A stretch of DNA of 14,262 nt from Clostridia bacterium. Lineage in GTDB: Bacteria; Bacillota; Clostridia; Christensenellales; CAG-1252. Below are positions 1 through 5,657 of the stretch, one piece after another. The stretch covers positions 1 through 14,262 of the forward strand of contig JAEDHM010000023.1 of the NCBI GenBank assembly GCA_016296985.1, written 5' to 3'. The notes beneath the pieces are model-generated. The model was not told the DNA's origin and searched no databases. It saw only the letters and a list, made by a program, of their open reading frames with translations. The stretch's first letter is position 1. The number at the start of each line of letters is the position of its first letter. The translations under genes were made by a program, and so were the position numbers.

Positions 1-12
1 ATCGAAGAATAA
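1..12 (+). CDS. possible last codons of an upstream gene
   Basis: In frame 1 the window opens with three sense codons (Ile-Glu-Glu) and a TAA stop, followed directly by a terminator-like hairpin. This would fit the end of a gene that lies mostly outside the window. Four codons cannot identify a product, and the reading is inferred mainly from the hairpin that follows. Confidence 0.25.
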   Translation: MEE

Positions 13-16
13 TTTA

Positions 17-46
17 GTAAGAAACTTTCGGGTTGCTTATTTTTTT
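17..46 (+). terminator. imperfect hairpin plus T7 tract ahead of yqfC
   Basis: The arms at 18-25 and 32-39 can pair over 8 bp with one A/G mismatch around a 6-nt loop (TTTCGG), and seven T residues follow at 40-46. The layout suits a modest rho-independent terminator for the gene upstream of the window. That would make yqfC the first gene of its own transcript. The mismatch and the low GC of the stem keep confidence moderate. Confidence 0.4.
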
Positions 47-74
47 GCATTAAGTGATTTTCAAGTAATAAAAT
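45..74 (+). promoter_or_regulatory. possible promoter of the yqfC-era operon
   Basis: TTGCAT at 45-50 is followed after 18 bp by TAAAAT at 69-74, resembling a vegetative sigma-A promoter. The -10 box ends only 5 bp before the yqfC ATG at 80, so transcription would begin at or just inside the start codon. No Shine-Dalgarno sequence is visible. In Bacillus yqfC and yqfD belong to the SigE sporulation regulon, but I see no convincing SigE-type box here. The region is AT-rich, so a chance match is a real possibility. Confidence 0.3.
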
Positions 75-79
75 ATATT

Positions 80-334
80 ATGGCTTACGTTGAAGATATA
101 AAAAAAGTTTTCGCTTTATCACAAGGTTTTTCTTATGCAGTTGAATTACTGTCGAACAAATACGTAGTAATAAACGGTCATAAGGGTATCAGCGGTTATG
201 ACGATGAGGTTATATCGGTTAAAATTAAAAATGGTTTGATAAAAGTATTAGGATGCAATTTGAAACTAGTTACTTTGACCGATACTGAAGTTTATATTTC
301 AGGAAATATAAAAGGGGTGCAATTTGAAAATTAG
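80..334 (+). CDS. yqfC: sporulation protein YqfC (YabP/YqfC family)
   Basis: This 84-residue protein matches the small YabP/YqfC family in size and in its all-beta pattern of alternating hydrophobic residues, with a conserved-looking central stretch around 'VVINGHKGISGYDDEVISVK' and a C-terminal 'YISGNIKGV'. In Bacillus YqfC is a mother-cell protein made under SigE and needed, with YqfD, for full sporulation; its biochemical role is not known. The gene sits directly ahead of yqfD, and the stop overlaps the yqfD start by 11 nt, indicating translational coupling. There is no Shine-Dalgarno upstream of the ATG. The frame stays open to the left edge of the window, but residues upstream of the ATG do not look coding, and 84 aa is about the normal family length. 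Its presence argues for a spore-forming lineage. Confidence 0.8.
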   Translation: MAYVEDIKKVFALSQGFSYAVELLSNKYVVINGHKGISGYDDEVISVKIKNGLIKVLGCNLKLVTLTDTEVYISGNIKGVQFEN

Positions 335-1469
335 CAGGGGTAAAATTGAACTTAGAATTTCTTCTTTAAATCACGGAAAGATTATCGAAAAATTTAAAAA
401 AGAAGGAATAACGTTGTACAACTGCAAACGAGAATACAAACGATTATCTTGTCGAATTAGTCTTGAAGAGAAAAATAGGGTTATTGCTTTACTAGAAAAG
501 AATAATCTTGATTTTTCCTTTGGAAAAACCTATGGGTTGCTATCTATTGTTCAATACTTTTTTTCACGAATAGGACTTTGGGTTGGCATTTTATTGTTGG
601 TAACTATATGTGTTTTGTATTCAACTACCTACTTTAAAATAGAGATTATAGGTGTAGAAGGAGATCTGTACAGCAAACTTGGGAAAGTTGTAAAGGAAGA
701 CGTTAAGAGTATTGCCTTTAAAAATCAAGTTAATTTGGAAGAATTAACAACAAAGATGGAGTCAATAGAAGGTATATCAAAAGTTACGGCATATTTTCTT
801 GGATCAAAACTTTTGATTGATTGTTTGCCATCCCTTGACTACCCTTACGACGTTGAGAAAAACAGAGCTCCGATAATTTCAAACTATGACTGCATAATAA
901 GTAAAATCAGTTTAGAAAGCGGATATTGTCTAGTCAACGTGGGGGATACGGTGAAGAAAGGGGACGTCTTGATTTCGTCGACCTTTTCTGGGGAGGAGGA
1001 AAAACCTATTGAAGATACTATTGGGAAAGTGTACGGGCGATGTTGGTTGACGAAAAAATACCTTATATATCCTCAAGAAGTGGTAACACAAAGGACGGGA
1101 AGAGTGTTTAGAAGTAGAAGTTGGTACATAGGAGATACTTTGGTTTTTAGTGGAGTAAAATGTAGGTTTTCAACTTTTGAGAAAGAAAGCAAAAGATACA
1201 GTATACAAGGGGTTTTGCCAATTACTATAATTGAAAATACGTATTATGAAATTAGCTCGTATACTAAATCGGTTGATATGGATTCAAAGGAAGAGGCGGT
1301 TGTCAATATTGCACTTATGGAATTTCAAAATAGTTTTGGAGAGGGCATAACTCCCGTAAGGTGGTGGAAAATCTCAAAACCACTAGACAAAATAAGAGAA
1401 ATTAGTATATACTATGAAATAGAAAGGGAAGTGTCGCTTAAAGAACTTCTCACGGAGAAAAATGCGTAA
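324..1469 (+). CDS. yqfD: sporulation protein YqfD
   Basis: The 381-residue product fits the YqfD family, close to the usual ~390-400 aa. A soluble N-terminal part of about 80 residues is followed by one strong membrane segment at about residues 84-105, then a 'FKIEIIGVEG' strand and a long extracytoplasmic region. The C-terminal half contains a 'VNVGDTVKKGDVLISS' stretch at about residues 207-222, typical of YqfD and reminiscent of lipoyl/hybrid-motif beta folds. YqfD acts with YqfC in sporulation in Bacillus; the molecular function is unknown. The start is TTG at 324, preceded by AGGGG at 313-317 with 6-nt spacing, a good ribosome-binding site that overlaps the end of yqfC. The stop overlaps the phoH start by 8 nt, so the operon continues without a gap. 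Confidence 0.85.
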   Translation: MKISRGKIELRISSLNHGKIIEKFKKEGITLYNCKREYKRLSCRISLEEKNRVIALLEKNNLDFSFGKTYGLLSIVQYFFSRIGLWVGILLLVTICVLYSTTYFKIEIIGVEGDLYSKLGKVVKEDVKSIAFKNQVNLEELTTKMESIEGISKVTAYFLGSKLLIDCLPSLDYPYDVEKNRAPIISNYDCIISKISLESGYCLVNVGDTVKKGDVLISSTFSGEEEKPIEDTIGKVYGRCWLTKKYLIYPQEVVTQRTGRVFRSRSWYIGDTLVFSGVKCRFSTFEKESKRYSIQGVLPITIIENTYYEISSYTKSVDMDSKEEAVVNIALMEFQNSFGEGITPVRWWKISKPLDKIREISIYYEIEREVSLKELLTEKNA

Positions 1470-2436
1470 AGAAGAAAGAATTGAAATTGGTAGCGCAGCG
1501 GTAATGAGTCATTTGCTGGGCATATATGATGAAAATATAGACGTCTTATCAAAAGAAACTGAAACGTCTATTATTACCATTGGAAACGACCTTGTGATAA
1601 GCGGTGAAGAAGACGCTGTTGCTTTGTGCGTTAAGGCAGTCAATGGAATTCTTCAATTGATCGCAAAAGGCGAAAGACCAAAGGCTCAACAAGTGCGCGC
1701 GGTGCTTGAACTTGTACGAGAAGGAGCGGAAGACAAGATGTCCGATCTTTCCAACGTTGTTGCCGTTACTTTCAAGGGCAAACCCATAAAGTGTAAAACT
1801 TCGGGACAAAGAAAGTATATCAACGCAATTGATAAAACTGATTTGGTGATTTGCGTTGGTCCTGCAGGTACGGGTAAAACCTATCTTTCGGTGGCGAAGG
1901 CCGTTATGGCGTACAAAAGCAAAGCGGTTGAACGCATTATTCTTACACGGCCTGCAGTTGAGGCAGGCGAAAAGTTGGGATTTTTACCCGGCGACCTTCA
2001 AAACAAAGTGGACCCTTATTTGCGTCCCGTATACGATGCATTACAGGATATGCTTGGTTATGAAAATTATCAAAAGCTTATGGAGAGAGGCGTAATTGAA
2101 GTTGCTCCCTTGGCTTATATGAGAGGTCGTACTTTAAACAATGCTTTTATCATTTTGGATGAAGCACAAAATACAACAGTCGAGCAAATGAAAATGTTCC
2201 TTACTCGTATGGGCGAGGGGAGTAAAGTAATCGTCAACGGCGATTCAACTCAAATTGACTTGCCTGCTCATACAAGGTCGGGATTATTGAACGCTCTCGA
2301 CGTATTGAAAGAAGTTGAAGGTGTTTCCATTATAAGGCTAAGCGGAAAAGATATTGTTCGCCATGATTTGGTACAACGTATCGTAAACGCTTACGACAAG
2401 TTTGGAAAAAACGAAACTAGGAGAAACGATGGATAA
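1462..2436 (+). CDS. phoH: PhoH family NTPase (PhoH/YbeZ)
   Basis: This is a 324-residue cytoplasmic P-loop ATPase of the PhoH/YbeZ type. Walker A is 'GPAGTGKT' at residues 133-140 and Walker B is 'FIILDEAQ' at 229-236, with the family motif 'VNGDSTQID' at 258-266 in the sensor position. About 110 residues with a KH-like pattern precede the ATPase core, as in other bacterial PhoH proteins. The family is linked to RNA metabolism and has RNase or helicase activity in PhoH2 relatives. Its neighbour YbeY is a common genomic and functional partner in 16S rRNA maturation, so a role in ribosome quality control is the best inference. ATG at 1462 follows GGAG at 1454-1457. It overlaps yqfD by 8 nt and pgpH by 8 nt. 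Confidence 0.93.
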   Translation: MRKEERIEIGSAAVMSHLLGIYDENIDVLSKETETSIITIGNDLVISGEEDAVALCVKAVNGILQLIAKGERPKAQQVRAVLELVREGAEDKMSDLSNVVAVTFKGKPIKCKTSGQRKYINAIDKTDLVICVGPAGTGKTYLSVAKAVMAYKSKAVERIILTRPAVEAGEKLGFLPGDLQNKVDPYLRPVYDALQDMLGYENYQKLMERGVIEVAPLAYMRGRTLNNAFIILDEAQNTTVEQMKMFLTRMGEGSKVIVNGDSTQIDLPAHTRSGLLNALDVLKEVEGVSIIRLSGKDIVRHDLVQRIVNAYDKFGKNETRRNDG

Positions 2437-3844
2437 ATTATCTAGGAAAAAAATTAAGGTAAGCGTTATTTCCTGTTTGATCTTGATATTGCTTGCAGGT
2501 CTTATTTCAGCTGTTCCTATGCTGATGTCTTTTGAACCTTCGATGGACTTTGGCATTGCAATGTTTTTGATCATGTTGGTAATAACTTCTTTCCTCTTGA
2601 TTGTTTATTATTTCTACTTGGTGCAAGATCAGCCTGAAAATCGAGTTTTGCCTACGGTCGGATTTAGCATACTCTTTATTTGCTATCTCATTTGTACCGT
2701 ATTAATGTCTCGCTTGAACATTACCTGTATCCCATTTTTGCTTTGTTCTTTGCTTATGGTTTCAATTATGGATAAAAAACAAGCAGTTTTGGGTAATGCG
2801 ACCTTGGCGTTTTTGCTCTTGTTAGCGTATATCGTAAACGTAAAATTCAGTCAAGCGGCTTTTGATATGGAATCAGTTCTAACCCTGTTGGTCAATATGT
2901 GCGGTGGATGGATGGTTGTATATCTTGTAAATCAACAACACAACAGAATTAGAATAATCGGCATCGCTTTTGCAATTTCAATTGTAGTCGCCGTCTTTTC
3001 CGTTCTTGCCGGTATTATTTCCACAACGGTAGTGACTAATTTATTACTGAAAGGCGCTTGGAGTTTGGCAGGCTCGGTAGGGTCTATATTGTTGTTCTTC
3101 TTGTTTTTACCTATTTTCGAATGGGTATTCAAACTTAATACAAATCTACAACTTATGGAGTACCTGAGTTTTGACAAAGAACTTTTGAAAGAACTTGCGG
3201 AAAAAGCCCCCGGCACTTTCAACCACTCCCTTGAAGTTGGTAACCTTGCAGAAAGGTGCGCTTATGCCATTGGTGAAAACGTAAACTTGGCGAAAGCAGC
3301 TGCTTATTATCACGACGTTGGTAAACTTCAAAACCCCGAGTTTTTTGCCGAAAACCAAACTGACGGATACAATCCTCACGACGATTTAGCATTTGAAACA
3401 AGCGTTAGTTTGATCACTCGTCATACCGAGGCAGGCTATAAGATGCTTAAAGAAAAAGCTTTTCCTCCCGAAATCGTAAACGTTTGTCGCGAGCATCACG
3501 GTACTTCGAAATTGCAATATTTTTACGTTCGCGCGCAAAATATTACCGAAGGAACCGTCGACAGTGAAAGCTATAGTTATCAGGGACCAAAACCTTCAAC
3601 AAGAATAAGCGCAATTATTATGATTTGCGACACCGTTGAAGCGGCAACCAGGGCCTCGGGTACCCGTGATGAACAAGCATTGAAGGCTTTGATTGAAAAA
3701 CTTGTAAAGACAAAGTTGGACGAAGGTCAATTCGACGACTGTGACATTACTATGAAAGAACTTTCCACTATAGTTGATACCTTGGTTGCTTGCACAATGG
3801 GTAGTCAACATACCAGAATTAAATACCCCGAAAGAAAAAAGTAA
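2429..3844 (+). CDS. pgpH: membrane HD-domain c-di-AMP phosphodiesterase, PgpH/YqfF type, lacking the extracellular domain
   Basis: The 471-residue protein has about eight hydrophobic segments (roughly 11-33, 40-63, 74-92, 97-113, 120-138, 148-167, 174-202, 213-235) and a cytoplasmic HD domain from about 245. The metal-ligand pattern of the PgpH HD domain is complete: H266 in 'FNHSL', H295-D296 in 'YYHDVGK', H332, H356-H357 in 'EHHG' and D401. The 'NPHDD' and 'YQGPKPSTR' stretches are also family-typical. PgpH degrades cyclic di-AMP to pApA in Listeria. Usual members are about 700 aa, with a large extracellular 7TMR-HDED domain between the first and second membrane segments; here only about ten residues separate them. 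The start is ATG 2429, chosen because AGGAG at 2419-2423 is well spaced, rather than an in-frame ATG at 2402. The gene overlaps phoH by 8 nt. Confidence 0.88.
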   Translation: MDKLSRKKIKVSVISCLILILLAGLISAVPMLMSFEPSMDFGIAMFLIMLVITSFLLIVYYFYLVQDQPENRVLPTVGFSILFICYLICTVLMSRLNITCIPFLLCSLLMVSIMDKKQAVLGNATLAFLLLLAYIVNVKFSQAAFDMESVLTLLVNMCGGWMVVYLVNQQHNRIRIIGIAFAISIVVAVFSVLAGIISTTVVTNLLLKGAWSLAGSVGSILLFFLFLPIFEWVFKLNTNLQLMEYLSFDKELLKELAEKAPGTFNHSLEVGNLAERCAYAIGENVNLAKAAAYYHDVGKLQNPEFFAENQTDGYNPHDDLAFETSVSLITRHTEAGYKMLKEKAFPPEIVNVCREHHGTSKLQYFYVRAQNITEGTVDSESYSYQGPKPSTRISAIIMICDTVEAATRASGTRDEQALKALIEKLVKTKLDEGQFDDCDITMKELSTIVDTLVACTMGSQHTRIKYPERKK

Positions 3845-3845
3845 A

Positions 3846-4307
3846 ATGATTAGAATACATCGTGCCAGTGCTGAAGAAAAGAAACTTGTATCGGAAATGT
3901 TCGATGCAGTCTTTTCTTTTTTTAAGATTGATCAACCTACCGACGTAGATTTGACTTTTGTAGGCGAAAAGGTTATAAGGGAACTGAATCGTGATTATCG
4001 GGGTGTTGATAGGGTAACTGACGTATTGTCCTTTCCTAACGTTGACGTTAAAGTCCCATATGATATCAAGAATTATCCTTATGATTTGGAAAACGGAGCG
4101 CTTCAGCTTGGTGAATTGATGATATGTCGCAAAAGGATGAAAGAACAAGCCTTGGAATATGGACATAGCGAAACAAGGGAATTATGTTTTTTGACGGTTC
4201 ATGGACTTTTGCATCTTTTGGGATTTGACCATATTAAAAAATCAGAAGAAAAGGTAATGTTTGGATTACAAGAAGAAATTTTGAATACTGTAGGGATAAC
4301 TAGATAG
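3846..4307 (+). CDS. ybeY: endoribonuclease YbeY (rRNA maturation factor)
   Basis: The 153-residue protein carries the YbeY zinc site 'HGLLHLLGFDH', with H119, H123 and H129 as the predicted metal ligands, and the upstream family motif 'NRDYRGVDRVTDVLSFP' at about residues 48-64. YbeY is a single-strand-specific metallo-RNase that takes part in 16S rRNA 3'-end maturation and 70S quality control in the cytoplasm. Length is normal for the family. ATG at 3846 lies one base after the pgpH stop, so translation is probably coupled; the upstream purine run (GAAAGAAAAAAG) is only a weak ribosome-binding site. The frame is open upstream within pgpH, but residues before this Met are not YbeY-like. Placement after phoH and before era is the common Firmicutes order, but dgkA and cdd, often found between ybeY and era, are absent here. 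Confidence 0.95.
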   Translation: MIRIHRASAEEKKLVSEMFDAVFSFFKIDQPTDVDLTFVGEKVIRELNRDYRGVDRVTDVLSFPNVDVKVPYDIKNYPYDLENGALQLGELMICRKRMKEQALEYGHSETRELCFLTVHGLLHLLGFDHIKKSEEKVMFGLQEEILNTVGITR

Positions 4308-4315
4308 GAGAAGAG

Positions 4316-5206
4316 ATGAAATCAGGATTTGTAGCAATCATTGGAAAGCCCAATGCAGGAAAATCAACATTGTTAAATACTTTGGTAGGAGAAAAAGTGT
4401 CTATCGTTTCATGGCGTCCTCAAACCACAAGAAATAAAATCACTGGTATTTTACACGGAGAAGATTTTCAAATTGTATTTACAGATACACCGGGATTGCT
4501 TAATGGTACAACCGGTTTGGCAAAATATATGATTGAAAGTATTTCAGGTGCAACGAAGGACGTTGATGCTATAGTTTACGTTGTTGACGGCGAAAAGCAT
4601 ATGCCTCAAGAAGAACTTGCTATTATTGAGAAATACAGAAAAAGAGCAACTGTTATCGTTGCAGTAAACAAGACTGACGTTGCAAACAGGGGAGTTTTGC
4701 TTGAAACCCTTGGAAAACTTAACACCATTAAGGATTTGACAGTCGTACCTCTTTCTGCTAAAAAGAGCGACAATATCGACGTGTTGATTAAGGAATTATT
4801 ACCTCTTCTTTCCGACGGTATCGCCTTTTATCCTGAAGATATGGTAACCGACAAACCTCTCCGCTTTATGGTTGCTGAAATCATTCGTGAAAAATCTTTG
4901 AAGTTTTTGCAAGAAGAAATTCCTCACGGAATTGGTATCGAGATTAACAAGTACGAAGTACGTGATGATGGTTTGAATTACGTTGAAGCAAGCATAATTT
5001 GCGAGAAGGAAACACACAAGTCTATCATAATCGGTAAAGGCGGGGAAATGATTAAGAAAATTGCCACCGCTGCAAGAAAAGAAGCTGAAGAGTTGGTGGG
5101 CGATAGAGTGTTTATGAAACTTTGGGTAAAAGTCAAAAGCGGTTGGAAAGACAACAACAGATTGCTTATCAACTTAGGCTATGACCCAAAAGATTTGAAA
5201 GATTAA
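4316..5206 (+). CDS. era: GTPase Era
   Basis: This is a full-length 296-residue Era. The GTPase motifs are G1 'GKPNAGKS' at 10-17, the switch I Thr pair at 37-38, G3 'DTPG' at 57-60, G4 'NKTD' at 118-121 and G5 'SAKK' at 147-150. The C-terminal KH domain carries the GxxG loop 'IGKGGEMIK' at about 239-247. Era binds the 3' end of 16S rRNA and assists 30S assembly, which ties it to the preceding ybeY. ATG at 4316 follows GGAG at 4307-4310, whose first base is the last base of the ybeY stop. The gene ends the operon: a strong terminator begins in its stop codon. recO, which often follows era, is not present. Confidence 0.97.
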   Translation: MKSGFVAIIGKPNAGKSTLLNTLVGEKVSIVSWRPQTTRNKITGILHGEDFQIVFTDTPGLLNGTTGLAKYMIESISGATKDVDAIVYVVDGEKHMPQEELAIIEKYRKRATVIVAVNKTDVANRGVLLETLGKLNTIKDLTVVPLSAKKSDNIDVLIKELLPLLSDGIAFYPEDMVTDKPLRFMVAEIIREKSLKFLQEEIPHGIGIEINKYEVRDDGLNYVEASIICEKETHKSIIIGKGGEMIKKIATAARKEAEELVGDRVFMKLWVKVKSGWKDNNRLLINLGYDPKDLKD

Positions 5207-5230
5207 AAAAAGGCGAAAACGCCTTTTTTA
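5206..5230 (+). terminator. terminator of the yqfC-era operon
   Basis: A perfect 10-bp stem (arms 5206-5215 and 5220-5229) with loop AAAA contains a GGCG/CGCC core, and the 3' arm ends in six T residues. It starts inside the era stop codon. The matching A-run on the 5' side means the reverse strand also reads as a terminator, so it may also stop transcripts coming from the tRNA-Leu side. Confidence 0.9.
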
Positions 5231-5237
5231 TTGTATA

Positions 5238-5268
5238 AGAAAACCACCAGAAAGTCTGGTGGTTTTCT
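5238..5268. terminator. perfect 13-bp hairpin, probable second terminator
   Basis: The arms AGAAAACCACCAG (5238-5250) and CTGGTGGTTTTCT (5256-5268) are exactly complementary around a 5-nt loop. A GC-rich CCACCAG core is flanked by A/T runs, so it can act as a terminator on either strand, although the T-tract is short and broken by C. It lies between the era terminator and the first copy of the tRNA-3'-end repeat. Its purpose beyond back-up termination is not clear. Confidence 0.6.
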
Positions 5269-5273
5269 CTTAC

Positions 5274-5299
5274 AAAAAACGACAGGTGAACCTGTCGTT
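5274..5299 (-). terminator. second copy of the tRNA-Leu terminator
   Basis: On the minus strand, AACGACAGG, loop TTCA and CCTGTCGTT form a perfect 9-bp stem running into six T residues. It is an exact copy of the terminator behind the intact tRNA-Leu and would end any minus-strand transcript crossing 5323-5455. Confidence 0.85.
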
Positions 5300-5302
5300 A
5301 AT

Positions 5303-5322
5303 TGGTGCGACTGATGGGACTT
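5303..5322 (-). pseudogene. 3' fragment of tRNA-Leu (T-arm 3' half, acceptor strand, CCA)
   Basis: On the minus strand this 20-nt piece is identical to the final 20 nt of the neighbouring tRNA-Leu: the last part of the T-loop, the 3' side of the T-stem, the acceptor 3' strand, the discriminator A and CCA. The rest of the tRNA is missing and the sequence before it is unrelated, so it cannot form a functional tRNA. Confidence 0.85.
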
Positions 5323-5455
5323 ACTCCGCTTCGCCAAATTGCATTTTGCAACTATGTTGCCAACCAATGGTTGAGGCTCGCTATCATGCCGGCCCCTAAA
5401 AACCATTCACAGAAAGGTTTTCTTAACGGGGCGTTCAAGTCCCACTATGCTTACA
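5323..5455. other. 133-bp unassigned spacer between the repeat copies, hairpin-rich
   Basis: This spacer has about 47% GC by hand count, visibly richer than its surroundings. It can form several hairpins: gcccc/ggggc (5392-5396 with 5428-5432) over aaaacc/ggtttt (5399-5404 with 5416-5421), caacc/ggttg (5361-5373), and gcaac/gttgc (5348-5360). A long-range pairing joins atgggactt (5314-5322) to aagtcccac (5437-5445). No protein of recognisable type is encoded. It may be a remnant of an excised element or a structured minus-strand RNA. No clear promoter of its own is visible, so a transcript would depend on read-through from tRNA-Leu. Confidence 0.5.
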
Positions 5456-5507
5456 TACAAAAAACGACAGGTGAACCTGTCGTTAATTGGTGCGACTGAT
5501 GGGACTT
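5456..5507. repeat. 52-bp direct repeat, proximal copy (within and after tRNA-Leu)
   Basis: This is the identical partner of 5271-5322. Its right end lies in the T-loop of the intact tRNA-Leu and it runs through the acceptor, CCA and terminator of that gene. The identity stops at 5507/5508, exactly where the distal copy departs from tRNA sequence. Confidence 0.9.
5459..5484 (-). terminator. terminator of tRNA-Leu(GAG)
   Basis: On the minus strand a perfect 9-bp stem (AACGACAGG / CCTGTCGTT, loop TTCA) is followed by six T residues. It begins 3 nt after the encoded CCA of the tRNA, as expected for a monocistronic tRNA gene. Confidence 0.9.
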
Positions 5508-5570
5508 GAACCCATACGGTCTCCCATACGCCCCTCAAACGTACGCGTCTGCCTATTCCGCCACAGTCGC
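5488..5570 (-). tRNA. tRNA-Leu (anticodon GAG), CCA encoded
   Basis: The 83-nt gene folds as a class II tRNA. The acceptor GCGACTG pairs with CAGTCGC over 7 bp, followed by discriminator A and an encoded CCA. The anticodon stem TACGT/GCGTA encloses loop TTGAGGG, giving anticodon GAG, which reads CUC and CUU leucine codons. A long variable arm follows, then the T-arm ATGGG-TTCAAGT-CCCAT. The D-region 'GGCGGAATAGGCAGACGC' is typical of bacterial tRNA-Leu. The gene has its own promoter and terminator. An open frame read across it on the plus strand is an artefact. Confidence 0.97.
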
Positions 5571-5580
5571 AAGCATAGAT

Positions 5581-5609
5581 ATTTTATTATAAGAAATAGT
5601 CTTTGTCAA
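5581..5609 (-). promoter_or_regulatory. promoter of tRNA-Leu
   Basis: On the minus strand, TTGACA (5609-5604) is followed after 17 bp by TAAAAT (5586-5581), a near-consensus sigma-A promoter. Ten bases then lead to the mature tRNA 5' end at 5570, leaving only a very short 5' leader for RNase P to remove. Confidence 0.75.
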
Positions 5610-5618
5610 TCTTTTGTA

Positions 5619-5647
5619 TTGATTTTTTTTGAATATTTTTATATAAT
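5619..5647 (+). promoter_or_regulatory. promoter of the PflX-like gene
   Basis: TTGATT (5619-5624), a 17-bp spacer and a consensus TATAAT (5642-5647) make a good sigma-A promoter. It is divergent from the tRNA-Leu promoter. The -10 ends 10 bp before the ATG at 5658, so the expected transcript start is about 4 nt from the start codon and leaves no room for a ribosome-binding site. Confidence 0.65.
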
Positions 5648-5657
5648 TTTTTTGATT

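Larger units (their letters stand above)
5271..5322. repeat. 52-bp direct repeat, distal copy (tRNA-Leu 3' end plus terminator)
   Basis: This segment is identical over 52 bp to 5456-5507, offset by 185 bp. Read on the minus strand it contains the last 20 nt of tRNA-Leu including the encoded CCA, a 3-nt link, and a complete rho-independent terminator. A direct repeat of a tRNA 3' end is the usual footprint of integration by a tRNA-targeting element (attL/attR). It could also come from a partial tandem duplication. Confidence 0.9.

Noticed and set aside
2402..2428. Upstream in-frame ATG for pgpH
   Set aside because: It would add nine residues encoded inside phoH and lacks a ribosome-binding site; ATG 2429 has AGGAG at the right distance.
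3819..4166. Minus-strand open frame of 115 codons inside ybeY
   Set aside because: It lies wholly antisense to a clear ybeY with an intact zinc motif, and has no recognisable domain or start signal.
5323..5455. Spacer as a decayed second tRNA, tmRNA, or MITE
   Set aside because: No anticodon arm, D-arm or tmRNA tag frame can be found. The 9-bp inverted match at its edges lacks target-site duplications expected for a MITE. It is kept as unassigned.
5302..5499. Plus-strand open frame of 65 codons across the repeat and spacer
   Set aside because: Both of its ends lie in the 52-bp repeat and read through the antisense of tRNA 3'-end and terminator sequence. It has no ribosome-binding site and no protein-like pattern; frames of this kind beside tRNA-Leu are common false annotations.
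5487..5657. N-terminal extension of the PflX-like gene (57 codons)
   Set aside because: It translates the complement of tRNA-Leu(GAG) and both divergent promoters. The family's cysteine motif starts right after the ATG at 5658.
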